Shown here piece by piece: positions 31,682-41,240 of a stretch of DNA of 64,000 nt. A program made the translations under genes and the position numbers. Location: contig OY755047.1 of assembly GCA_963576565.1 (NCBI GenBank), positions 27,411,171 through 27,475,170 of the forward strand, in the 5' to 3' direction. The notes below the pieces were generated by a model that saw only the letters and a program-made list of their open reading frames with translations, was not told the DNA's origin and searched no databases. The DNA comes from Aspidapion aeneum (taxonomy: Eukaryota; Arthropoda; Insecta; Coleoptera; Brentidae). Position 1 is the stretch's first letter. Each line of letters begins with the position of its first letter.

Positions 31682-33311
31682 ATTACCCCCGCAGCCCGCG
31701 AGAAAGACCGGCCCGGGCGCGTAAATATCACGTGACCGTAGGAGGGTCACAAAAGAACGCCTCCCGGCCAGCTGTCATTTTAAAACATGTGTGTTTTCAG
31801 TTCTGGTATCTTTGTTTACGTCGATTTTTTTTTAATTCGGGCACAAATTTTATGTGAATTTTATCAAAGTTATTAAAATAACGCAGCCCACGAAAAAGAC
31901 TGTCGTGATCTGCGTTAAAATAATTAATGGCTAATGAGTAAATTAAAAAGAAAATACCTATAAGATAAACAATGCCACGAACGTGTAGTGTTGTTGGTTG
32001 TCGGTCCAACTATAAAACTGAAACCGTTTGTTTGCATCAAACATTTTCCTAACGAGCTGGTTATTTGGTTTGATAAGTGTGTTGTCAATGGAGAGCTAAA
32101 AAATGTTAAAAGACAAAGACCCAAATTAACAGAAAATGATGTACCTACGATTTTTAAAAATGTTCCGAAATACCTAAGTAGACAACCTGTATCTACTGTT
32201 CGATTAGCTGATGTCGAGAGGCAACAAATGGAAACTGCAATACAAGAAGGTCTTGAAACACTTTAAGCTCATAAGAAATCAAAAGTTTTATCAAATATTG
32301 TGGACATTTCAAATTTTTATTGTTCTATCTAATACTAAAATAAACAAAAATTGGATTTTAACCTAAGAACGTGACACAGTCTACCTGTTCCTGATGACAT
32401 TTTTGAACAACAATCTATCACTGTTAGCATCTCTAGTTGTTGAGGGAGATCTGTAATTTTTTGTAAATGTTAACAATGTGTCCATACCAAAAAACAAACT
32501 GACAAAAAAAGTAGGAGTTTTATTTTTGGACAGCCCCGATACACAGTTTATTGAAATGAAAGTTACAAACAGGAAAGTTACAAACAGGAAAGTAGTGGTA
32601 AAAGATAAGATTGATCAAGTAATAGGATGTCCTTAGTGACATTTTCGATAGTGAGAGTGAAAAATGTGTTCAATTGTCATTTCTTATTGAACAATTAGGT
32701 CTCTTGAAAAGTTCACCTGAGAATCGAAGATATTGTGGATACACTTTAATGTTGGCTACATCTTTGTTTATCCAGTCATCCAGTGCATACATGTCAATTT
32801 ACAAAACTAAGGTAATATGCCTTCTGCACCCTCGCAATATTAAAAAACTGATTTGTAAAATATCGTAGTAGTGTGCAATATTTAAAAAGTAAGATACAGC
32901 TTTTAAAAGAACATGAGTTGGTAGTTAACTTACACATTGATGAAATATATATTAAACTTTGTGACAAGACAAAGAAAAATTTAAAAACTTATTTACTTAG
33001 GTTTGTTATGTCCAATTTTAAAAGACTTTTATGGATTTGAAGTAACTAACGATATTATGTACCTAATATATGTACCTGAAGATATTAGAGTGCAAATTTT
33101 ATATAATTTTTTATTTTATAGATCCAGTTCTTTTATCCATAATAAACACATACATCAGCAAAATATTTTTTTCAGTTTTTGCCTACATGAAAACAAAAAA
33201 ATTTGGTCAATTTATTTAAATTGTGTAAAAACAGATAATATAAGATCACGTGACCACCGACTTGCTTATAACGCGCCATGGCCGGTCTTTATCGTTGGCT
33301 GCGATTACCCC
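31682..33311 (+). mobile_element. Internally deleted P element with perfect 8-bp TSD
   Basis: Direct repeats ATTACCCC at 31682-31689 and 33304-33311 flank a 1614-bp unit (31690-33303). Its ends are inverted repeats CGCAGCC..CGA.AAAGACCGGCC..GGCGCGT, about 33 bp with a few mismatches. A further CACGTG-containing motif lies just inside each end (TCACGTGACC near 31729, GATCACGTGA near 33244). An 8-bp TSD with TIRs of about 31 bp and a THAP-type transposase is the P-element signature. Full P elements are near 3 kb; this copy has lost most of its catalytic region. Confidence 0.92.
31972..33000 (+). pseudogene. P-element (THAP9-like) transposase remnant
   Basis: ATG at 31972 starts PRTCSVVGCRSNYKTE, the first half of a THAP zinc finger (Cys-x4-Cys). 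A deletion and frame change then joins it to VCIKHFPNELV (Cys-x2-His, second half), followed by ENDVPTIFKNVPKYLS, the AVPTIF-type end of a THAP domain (to a stop at about 32266). Further fragments: NRKVVVKDKIDQVIG near 32580, FLIEQLGLLKSSPENRRY with CGYTLMLATSLFIQSS (32680-32790), and ELVVNLHIDEIYIK near 32920. Stops and frameshifts are frequent, and the RNase-H-like catalytic and GTP-binding regions are mostly missing. Confidence 0.88.
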
Positions 33312-33923
33312 GCATTGGTAGCTCTTGAAATAATTGTCTGGTATCAAAAATTTATAACATTTACATTACATTTTGACATAACGTTATATGCGCGGCAACA
33401 CTGTTTCTAAATAAAGGAACTAGTAGCCTTCCACAAGGAACACAAGTAACGTCAAACACTGTCGATTAGTAAAGGATAAGGAACCCAACCGAACCCAACC
33501 AGGTAACGGCGCATGTCTCAAATACAAGATGAGAGAAAACAGGGACATGCAAAAGGTGCCCATTGTAGGCAAAAATCTAATTTTAAAGGTTGAAATTACA
33601 CTTTTTTGGACCAAGTTTTGTAAATTTTAAAAATATTTTTTATAATTTTAATAAGAGACTTAAATACTAGTTCTAGAAAAAATAATGTATCAAAAAATTA
33701 CTAAAAATGAGGTAGTCTAAGCACGTTTTTGAGCGTTGATGTTTATTTTTCTTATACAGGATTATTTTCTTTACGAATTGTCAAAAGTTTTATCAAAAAT
33801 ACTAAATATTTTTCCCATAAAAGTGTTATTTCAACACTCTTTCTTACACGGTCATTATGTGCCATACGCACAGCTCCTTCTTAATATGCAAAATACACTG
33901 ATGTTTTTGAAACAATTAACACA
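33312..33923. other. Non-coding stretch, nothing recognised
   Basis: CCCAACCGAACCCAACC (about 33485) is a short direct repeat. No gene seen. Confidence 0.4.
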
Positions 33924-34315
33924 CAGGGCTCTGAATATGCACCTTCATATTTTATGAAAATGTTCATATTTTTTTTCAGACTTCATATTTTTAGAAAAAC
34001 CTTCATATTTTTCATATTTTCCCCAATGAAGAAACTTCAGTCATAGAATAAGTGTGGAAATTTTCGATATTTTTCCTAGTCTTGAATTTTGAGTTCCTTT
34101 TAGTTTATTATTAGTTTGTTGCCTCTGAGAAAATCTGAATAAAGTAGGGCGTTTTTGCCTTTTGTTTTATTATTCTTATGTTTGTTGCATTTCTTATGTT
34201 AATTAGTTGTTTTTATTCATATTTCCTTCATATTTTGTTTTCTTAATTTCATATTTTTCATAATTTTATTAAAAAATTTCATATTTTTCATATTTGTTAT
34301 CTGTTGGGAGCCCTG
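33924..34315. mobile_element. hAT-type MITE rich in TTCATATTTTT motifs
   Basis: Ends CAGGGCTC (33924-33931) and GAGCCCTG (34308-34315), the short CAGGG-type TIR of hAT elements. AACACA lies directly outside on both sides, a partial match to an 8-bp TSD. About ten TTCATATTTT repeats fill both subterminal regions, and there is no coding sequence. Length 392 bp. Confidence 0.65.
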
Positions 34316-34324
34316 AACACAGTA

Positions 34325-34800
34325 TATTTTGGACAAAATTTCGGACTTCCATTGTCTTTATTTATTTTAAACACGACTATTCAACTATTATTTATTATTT
34401 GTATTTTCTTTAAAACTCGTAGACAATGATTGAGTAGAAACAAAAGTTCGGACTTCCATTGTCTTTATTTATTTTAAACGCGAGGTTTCGGTTAGTAAGT
34501 ATCTCTAACCATTCTCATGTGTAAACTAAACAATCCAGCCTACTACCTATACTAGTTGGTGTGCAGTCAGGTGTGACTGTCCGTCCCCTTTTTTGAATCC
34601 TAAGACGCTTGTTTTTCTTAAGGAGTGGTTTCCATATGTTTGGTATGTTCGTGCTTGGTTGACTGATAACTTCTTTGGTCTGCATTATAAATGCAGCTAC
34701 GATAAATTTTCGTTTTTGCGAATGCGACTCCTTATGCAAAACTTTAGCTTCAGACCAAACCAAACTCAAATAATTTTTTTGGTGTTTGGTAATTTTGCTC
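34325..34800 (-). mobile_element. 3' end of a Penelope-like element
   Basis: The minus strand carries the end of a coding region (34769-34515), then a non-coding tail. The tail holds a stem GGTTAG / CTAACC (34490-34495 with 34505-34510) next to CGAAACC, and two direct copies of GGACTTCCATTGTCTTTATT (34350-34369 and 34450-34469) ending TTTATTTTAAAC. Penelope-like elements have such terminal repeats with hammerhead-ribozyme motifs. Here the hammerhead core looks mutated. Confidence 0.65.
34515..34769 (-). pseudogene. Penelope-like polyprotein C-terminus (GIY-YIG endonuclease end)
   Basis: 84 codons without a stop: VWSEAKVLHKESHSQKRKFI, then IMQTKEVISQPSTNIPNIWK and LDCLVYT at the end. The pattern (trp-x-x-ala-x-val-leu-...-glu, lys-arg, ala-x-ile, ile-x-pro-x-trp-x-pro) resembles the extreme C-terminus after the GIY-YIG endonuclease of Penelope-like elements. 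The RT and most of the endonuclease are not present. Identified by recall; the match to hammerhead-type sequence just downstream supports it. Confidence 0.6.
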
Positions 34801-35149
34801 TTTTGACTTAAAGCCTTATTTCTTCAAATACACATTTTATCGATTTAAAATAAAATGATCTTGGATTAATTTTAAACCAACATAATACGTAGCTTTTTTC
34901 CATTTAAACGGTATTATTGTATCTTGAACGGTATATCTGATCTAAAGTTTATATTATGGTCTATAAATTTATTTTCTGAACAAGTAGGACGTTATGTTAT
35001 AGAAAATGAAATAATGACTTCTGGTCATAAAATCAATACTAAAATTAAAGATTTTTTGCTAACTCTCAACTCGATCCGTGGGTTCTTGAGGACAAAAATA
35101 TATCATTAAAACTTTTATTTGTGTACGAGTATGAGTTTATATCGTATTT
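34801..35149. other. AT-rich stretch, nothing recognised
   Basis: Non-coding; one chance frame at 34924-35109. Confidence 0.4.
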
Positions 35150-35737
35150 TTGGGCCTCAAGGGAGAATCTTGCATAGACTGTGCTTTGGAGTCTGGAATA
35201 GAAGTAATATAGTAGGAACAGAAATGGAATCTAGTAATCTTTAGATATAAATTCTGCTGAGGTTTGGAGATGCATGGTGGTCAAGCCGGCCTCTTTTCTT
35301 ACTGGCTGGAACTACTGTCTGTTTTGATCTCCGAAATTTAGATAAAAAATTCATTGGGATCCGAATAGGAATCAGGTCATATTTAGCGACAATACTGCTT
35401 ATGCTTAAAAATGCTTTGGTTTCTGGAATTTACAGATATAATTTATTGGGACCAGAAAAGCATGCCTATTTTTAAAAATCATCAGCTTCTCTATAAATAT
35501 TAAATATGACCCAGATAGTTCCGGATTCTTACTGGCCGGAACTACTGTCTGTTCTGATTTATGAAATTTACATAAATAACTTATGTTTAAAGATGCTTTG
35601 GTGTCTGCAATAATTTATTGGGACCAGAAATGGGATCAAGTCATCTTTATTAACAAATTCTGCTAAGGTTTGGACAGGTATGATGGTCAAGCATGCCTCT
35701 TGTGCTAACACCATCAGCTTCTCTGTAAATATCAAAG

Positions 35738-35891
35738 AAGTCCCAGATTAGAAATAAAATTTCGGACTTCCATAGTCTTTATTTATTTTAAAACACTACG
35801 TTTCGGTTAGTAAGTATCTCTAACCATTATCAAGAAACTGTATTTCTACACAATCATTGTCTACGAGTTTCAAACAAAAAGTCCCAGATTA
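35738..35891 (-). mobile_element. Solo Penelope terminal fragment with 13-bp TSD
   Basis: AAGTCCCAGATTA flanks 128 bases (35738-35750 and 35879-35891). The insert matches the tail of the Penelope fragment at 34.3-34.5 kb: GGACTTCCATAGTCTTTATT, CGTTTCGGTTAGTAAGTATC, CTAACCATTATCAAG. On the minus strand it holds stem GGTTAG / CTAACC (35805-35810 with 35820-35825) next to GAAACG, with TTGATAA where a hammerhead would have CUGAUGA. It carries no gene. Confidence 0.85.
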
Positions 35892-36614
35892 TTGCGCACT
35901 CTTACTATACCGAAGTACTGTCTGTCCTGATTTATGAAATTTACATAATTAACTCATTGGGATCAGAATAGGAAATAGGTCACCTTTAGTGACAACTACT
36001 CTGATGCTTTGGTGTCTAAAGGAATAATTTTTTGGGACCAGAGATGGGATCTAGTCATCTTAAGTAACAAATTCTGCTGAGGCTTGGAGAGGCATGATGG
36101 TCAAGGATGCCTCTTTTGCTAAAACCATCAGTTAGTCTGTAAATATCAAAGAAGGCCCATATGGTTCCGGATTTTTACTGGCCAGAATTATTGTCTGTTG
36201 TGATTTATGAAATTTAGATTAAAAACTTATTGGGATCAGAATAGAAATCAGGTCATCTTTAGAAAAAATTCCATTTATGTTTGGAGAAACATGATGGTCA
36301 GGCATTGGTAAGTAACTTGCTCCTTTGCCAAGGTCATCAGCTACTCTATAAATATCAAAGAAGTCCCAGTTAGTGGCGGATTTTTACCAGTTAAAACTAC
36401 TCCAACGAATTATTTCACTAAATTTTAGAGACCAATAATATATAATAATAAATAATAATTCGTTGGGGTCAGAATAGGAATCATGTCATCTTTAGTGACA
36501 AATTTTGCTGATGTTTTGGGATGCATGATGGTCAAGCATTGGTGAGTTCTCGCATCTTTTGTTAAAGCGGTCAGGTTCTCTGTGAATATCAAAGAATGGT
36601 CAGGTAGTTCCGGG

Positions 36615-37058
36615 TTCTTACTGTTTTTAGTTATTTGACTTTGTTTTTATTGTTATTTTCTAATATTTAAAGAAAATTTGTAGCCTGTTGTAGTTGTGTG
36701 TAACTATTATTTTATTATTATTTTATACAACTATCATCTAAATGCATGTGATGTGTCACTTTTAATATATGTATTTTTTTTTATTATTATTATTAATTGA
36801 AAGAGTATAGATAAGTTAGACTTAGCCTGCTTTGTTCACTGAATTTTTGTTCTTGACGATAAAGCACTGTTCTATTCTATTCTATTCTATTCTATTCTAT
36901 TCTATTCTATTCTATTCTATTCTATTCTATTCTATTCTATTCTATTCTATTCTATTCTATTCTATTCTATTCTATTCTATTCTATTCTATTCTATTCTAT
37001 TCTATTCTATTCTATTCTATTCTATTCTATTCTATTCTATTCTATTCTATTCTTACTG
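36615..37058 (+). mobile_element. LINE 3' end with (TTCTA)n tail, inserted in the satellite
   Basis: TTCTTACTG, part of a satellite monomer, is duplicated at 36615-36623 and 37050-37058. Between them are about 245 bases of 3' UTR-like AT-rich sequence (TAATATATGTATTTTT, TGACGATAAAGCACTG), then the pentanucleotide run. The arrangement is that of a severely 5'-truncated non-LTR retrotransposon whose 3' tail is a microsatellite instead of poly(A). Family not determined because no coding sequence is left. Confidence 0.75.
36870..37050 (+). repeat. (TTCTA)n microsatellite, ~36 copies
   Basis: Uninterrupted pentanucleotide TTCTA repeat. Both strands read as open frames (SILFY repeats), which are artefacts. 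Confidence 0.97.
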
Positions 37059-37369
37059 GCGAGAAGTACTGTGTGCTGTGAATTCTGACATTTAGAAAAA
37101 AAATTCATTGGGATCAGAATAGAAATCGCGTCGTTTTTAGCAAAAAATTGTCCTTTTGTTTGTGTATGTGAGTACCCTGCTCCTGTGCGAAAGCCATCAG
37201 CTTCTTTATATATATCAAAGCAGGACAAGGAAGTGTCGGATTCTTACTGGCTAAAACCACCCTTTTTTCCGGTGAAAAATAATCAGGTGATTTTTAGAAA
37301 CAAGTTCCGCTTATGTTTGGGGATGTATCTCTTTCATCTTATGTTTTTAGTAAGAAAACAAAATTATCT

Positions 37370-37590
37370 ACTCCCGCATGTAGCGCTATCTACCAAAATA
37401 CGAAAGAAACTAGAACAGCAGGCAAGTAGTAAACTGCTATATCGATCGATTAAAAGAAAGAATTACGTGACACTCTGTCTTTTGTTTTTTTTCGCCTCCA
37501 AGATGTCGCGTCGGCGTCGGTCAGCGGAGTTTTAACCAAATACTAACAAACGTAAATTTTTTAGTATTCGTGAATTCAAATTCAAACAAG
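37370..37590 (-). repeat. Dispersed repeat family A, shortened copy
   Basis: GCTATCTACCAAAATACG, AAAGAAACTAGAACAGCAGG and ATATCGATCGATTAAAAG match 28810-28900. The end (AAACGTAAATTTTTTAGTA, GTGAATTCAAA) matches 28540-28580, with the middle deleted. Confidence 0.6.
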
Positions 37591-37883
37591 TATAAGTAAG
37601 TAATAACAAAGGCATACATTTTCTATGCTGTTTTTACTCGACACTGGGTATAAAACAATTCTACAATAAAATAGAAGCTATAAAGCCAGAAGGTCTCTAA
37701 ACTGGCTTTTTTCTTATCGGGCGCGTAATCGAGAACGGCTGGGCACGAAAAGTCCATTCATCTAAGTTGACCTGTCACCGCGTTACAGGCAGTACCAATT
37801 ATAGTACGTGGCAGTACCACCTTATCGGCACTATCGTCGTTTTTGAAAACGCTACCACTCAAGTCAAAATGTGCTCATTTTAT
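37591..37883. other. Non-coding, nothing recognised
   Basis: A GGCAGTACCA direct repeat (near 37788 and 37809) is the only structure seen. Confidence 0.35.
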
Positions 37884-38520
37884 ACAGGGTGTTATTGAAT
37901 AACATGCTAATACTAAGGGAGGTAACTCTTAGGTCCATTTTGGGAAAAAGATTTAACATGAACATATGTCCTGAACATCTTAACTTCTGAGATGCAGGGT
38001 GTTACAAATTATAAAATATATATCTGTTTTTTATTAATATCCATGATACTGTTTTAGATATTTTTGTAAAATTTGTTACACACTTTCTTTTCGTCAAGAG
38101 GCATTTTCTGAGGCATAACGTGTATTTTTTTATTTCGACCGGAAATTTTTCTTGATATTTCTGAAGAAAATAATGGTATGCAAGTGTTTTTTTTTAATAA
38201 AAATTATTTTGAAAATTCTGATTCTTTGCTGAACAAATGATTTTCTTTCGTTTGATTGATAGTTTTCGTATAATAAAATTAAATGCATATATTATTTGTA
38301 TCTCTTTCGACATGAAACAATTTATTTAACTCTGAACATTAAACTAATTTAACACACCTGGTAAAAAAACATGTATCAAAAATGCCTGTTGATAAGGCAG
38401 TACCACAGGTACCTATTAATAAAAATTGCGATGTTTGTATGTAATGTAACATTTGTATCTTAAAAGTTAAGACTTTTAGGACATATGTTCATATAAAGTT
38501 TTTTTAAATGGACTTTTTAA
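37884..38520. mobile_element. Foldback with ACAGGGTGTT end, related to 60.5-62.6 kb
   Basis: GGTCCATTTTGGGAAAAAGA..ATGAACATATGTCCTGAACA..CTTAACTT (37930-37985) pairs with AAGTTAAGACTTTTAGGACA..TATGTTCATATAAAGTTTTT..AAATGGACT (38466-38515). Left end TACAGGGTGTTATT at 37884. The GAACATATGTCCT motif is shared with the foldback at 60536-62563, suggesting one superfamily. No gene. Confidence 0.6.
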
Positions 38521-38669
38521 TATTTTTTTTAAAATAAAAATTGGCAATTTGGCTAAAACAAGTTCTAAAGACTCGACTAAACACGTTTAAATAAGCTTTA
38601 AAACGAGGTGTCACTTGACCCTTCGAAGGGGGTGCATTTCACAAATATTTTAATTACCCCTAATGCTAT

Positions 38670-39326
38670 ATACAGGGTGTCCCATAACTTGGGGGTCATA
38701 GTTCAGCAGGTGATAGAGGAGGTTATTTCTGATAAAAAATTTCAAAGGGGTCGAGACTCATCTGTTTTTAAGGTTAGAGTGGGAAGAAAAGAGTTACAAA
38801 AAAAGAAAATCTGTCACAGCTAAATGAATACGCAGCTAATTGTGATTAAAAAATGTTTTATTCCTTTTTTTGATAAAATTACAAGTTGAGGAGATAGAGG
38901 CTGTCAAAATAACCTCCAAAAATTTATAAAAAAGAATAATAAAAATATCATAATTTTTGCTTACTTATTCTTTTGAAAAATATCACTGATATTTTATTAT
39001 TATGTCTCCCTAGAGACTTATTTTTAATAACAAAAAATATCAAGAAAAACATTGGGTTTAATAAATGGCATTTATAAAAGTTTATACTAAAAAAAAATAT
39101 AAAAAAAAATTTGCTGCATCTTTTTCTTTCTGAATTATTTTGTATTCTAAATTAGTGCTCTTGTTCTAATACACGACTTTACCAAATTTCATATTGTTAC
39201 TGCGTTTTTTGAAAAAGTTAGTATCAAAAAAGTTTTAAGAATCGCCAACTTTGGTGGTCTGTATCTTGACAAAGATAAGCCTTGGACCATATGAACTTTT
39301 ATATTTATCAGAAATGACTTTCTTAA
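38670..39326. repeat. Possible foldback with ACAGGGTGTCCCATAA end
   Basis: GGTTATTTCTGATAAAAAAT and TCAAAGGGGTC (from 38727) resemble the inverse of 39285-39320 (GGACCATATGAAC, TATTTATCAGAAATGACTT). The arms are diverged and the middle is AT-rich and non-coding. Confidence 0.4.
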
Positions 39327-40386
39327 AAGTGGCGGCCGGTGACGTTATAAATTGGGGGGTAATTTATATTGCATGGAAAAGGAGATAAAAAAAAGCTAAA
39401 CACTTTTAGCATTTTACAAAGAAGCAGCTAGTTGGTGTAGTTTTTAGTTTATTTCTTTATAGATATAATAACATAAGCAAAGTGCTCGGATTAGCACCAG
39501 TTTCAGACTAATCATGGCCCTGCAGAGCAAGAATTTTAAACAGTCTATTAACCTACTAAGTATATGTCCATTTTTTGCCACATTTTCATTATGTACGGTA
39601 ATGTTTTGCCTATAGACACTATTTAATTGGCACCTAATATCAGTCTTGCCTAGCATAGAAAATTTTAAATGGTTATTTAAATAAGTAGCACTTACTTTGT
39701 ATCTTTAACTTTTCACTTAAGTGCTTTATATCACACATTCCCTTTGCCACCCACGCATGATCACTTCGTGGATTGTTCATAATAAGACAAACAAAGCAAA
39801 AAAAATCATCTTGTTTATAACAACCGCACGTATAATTTTTTATTACTTAAACACTAAAATTTTGCTTAATTTTTAGGATTTTTAGGTCCGGTCTATGTGG
39901 CCCTAAAGATTTTATTTGTAATCGAAGTTCATATGTAAACGTATTTAAATTTGCATAGTTATATAAATTATTTAAAAAAAAATCGACGGTATTTATTTCC
40001 ATTTTGAAAACAAACCCTGACGTACCCCAAATCAAAACAAACTCATCCGTCTTTATTAACGATAGAATCGGCAACATCTAGGAAGGGCAATGAACGGTTT
40101 GGCACGATGTATATGGCCGACGTAAACTAAAACAAAATACCGAACCGAACCGAACCACCGCTGAAAAACGGGTGAAATTGAAATCTTGTCCCGCGCGGTG
40201 CTGCCGGCTTATAATTATTTTCGCTAAAAAAGTTTACCCAGTTAACCACATATTAAAAAAAGAACTAGACATGTCGTGAGGAAAGATTTAATTTTTTTTT
40301 AAATAAATTAAGTATTTTTAATACTGGTTGTTGTCTGGTTTTGGGAGGACACTGCCCCTTTGCCCTCCCTGTAGGAGCCGCCACTG
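39327..40386 (-). mobile_element. Degenerate hAT element (ZMYM1/DUF4371-like)
   Basis: Ends AAGTGGCGGCCGGTG (39327) and GGAGCCGCCACTG (to 40386) are the CAGTGGCGGC-type TIRs of hAT elements, with one base changed on the left. TTTCTTAA and TTCCTTTA lie outside, a 6/8 match fitting an aged 8-bp TSD. A minus-strand coding remnant of a DUF4371-type protein lies inside. Length about 1.06 kb against several kb for full elements. Confidence 0.75.
39450..40077 (-). pseudogene. hAT-like transposase N-terminal remnant (DUF4371 / zinc finger MYM-type 1-like)
   Basis: Minus-strand order: LRLQIKSLGPHRPDLKI (KELG-type start, about 39930-39880), CGCYKQDDFFCFVCLI (TTF-type zinc finger Cys-x-Cys...Cys-x2-Cys, about 39825-39780), HAWVAKGMCDIKHLSEKLK (WTKTG.DLKHL.EK type), then LGKTDIRCQLNSVYRQNITV, HNENVAKNGHILSRLIDCLK, and after a frameshift LALQGHD-stop-SETGANPS (LALRGHDES type). 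Several breaks. It is a domesticated-looking family but here simply part of a dead transposon; the C-terminal dimerisation region is absent. Confidence 0.75.
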
Positions 40387-40469
40387 TTCCTTTATCTACG
40401 GCTGCACAATGGGTTATATGAGAGGACTAGCGCGACACTTAATTTTAACTCAGTTTTAACCCACTTGTA

Positions 40470-41240
40470 GACATCAGATCAACTTCAAATTTGGTACACA
40501 CTTATAGCCCATCGCACCGACTTTTTTTTCGTTACTTAGCCTAAAGTGTTCCTTATTACGTCATATTATGATTATATTAAGAAACGCTTTAAGCTATGGA
40601 ACCGAAAAAAAAGTCGGTGAGATGGACCCTTAGAGTTCCAATGACAATACAATGTAATGTTATTACGAAGTTCACAGTTCCCCCCCCCCCCCCCTTGGGA
40701 ATGCTGATGGGGGGGCTACTATCTAAGTAAGTCCGATTTCGTTCAAAATTGATATGCAGGGACTTTTGGGGATAAGGATCAAGAATTTTCAATTAAATTT
40801 TTAAAATTGTGAAAGTGACGCCCCCCTCTCCCTTGGAAAATTTGGTAAGACAATTTTGACCAATTTGTACATATCCGATTAACATCCAATTTGTTGTTGG
40901 CTTATAGTTATTATAAGTTTCAGTGCCAATACAATATTATAATGCTTTAAAGTTGACAACCTCCCACCCCTTTGAAGTGGGTGGAAGGGGACCATCTAAG
41001 TATGTCCGATTTTGTTGGGATGTGCGACTTTTGGGGATAGGGATCACGAATTTTTAATTACATTTTTAAAATTGTGAATGAAATTGACGCCGCCCTTGTC
41101 CCTCTTGTAAGTCAATTTTGACCAACTTGTACATATCCGATGAACAACAAATTTGGTGTGGACGTATAGTTACAGTGACAATACAATATTAAAAGGTCTA
41201 AAGTTAGAAACTCCCCACCTTGAAGGATAGTGGAAAGGTT
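40470..41240 (+). repeat. Tandem repeat, ~275-300-bp unit, about 2.5 copies
   Basis: Units share AATGACAATACAAT, CTATCTAAGTA(A/T)GTCCGATTT, GACTTTTGGGGATA, GATCA.GAATTTT, TTTTAAAATTGTGAA, GTACATATCCGAT, AACA.C.AATTTG and CTTATAGTTA. Starts near 40625, 40925 and, partially, 40470 and 41160. A poly-C run at 40681-40694 lies in the first full unit. Confidence 0.75.

Larger units (their letters stand above)
35150..37330 (+). repeat. Degenerate satellite array, ~205-270-bp monomers, 8-9 units
   Basis: Recurring order in each monomer: CCGGATTCTTACTGGCC, ACTACTGTCTGT, TTATGAAATTTA, CATTGGGATCAGAATAG, AATCAGGTCATCTTTAG, ACAAATTCTGCTGA, CATGATGGTCAAGCAT, GCCTCTTTTGCTAA, CCATCAGCTTCTCT, AAATATCAAAGAAGTCCCAG. 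TTACTGG-type marks fall near 35300, 35530, 35905, 36165, 36385, 36617, 37053 and 37242. Two insertions interrupt it (35751-35878 and 36624-37049), each with its own TSD. Monomers differ by many substitutions and indels, so the array is old. Confidence 0.85.

Noticed and set aside
32674..33410. Separate small genes between 32.7 and 33.4 kb
   Set aside because: The first is P-transposase debris; the later frame crosses the P-element right end and its TSD, so it cannot be one gene.
36832..37095. 87-codon frame with SILFY repeats
   Set aside because: Pure translation of the (TTCTA)n tract.
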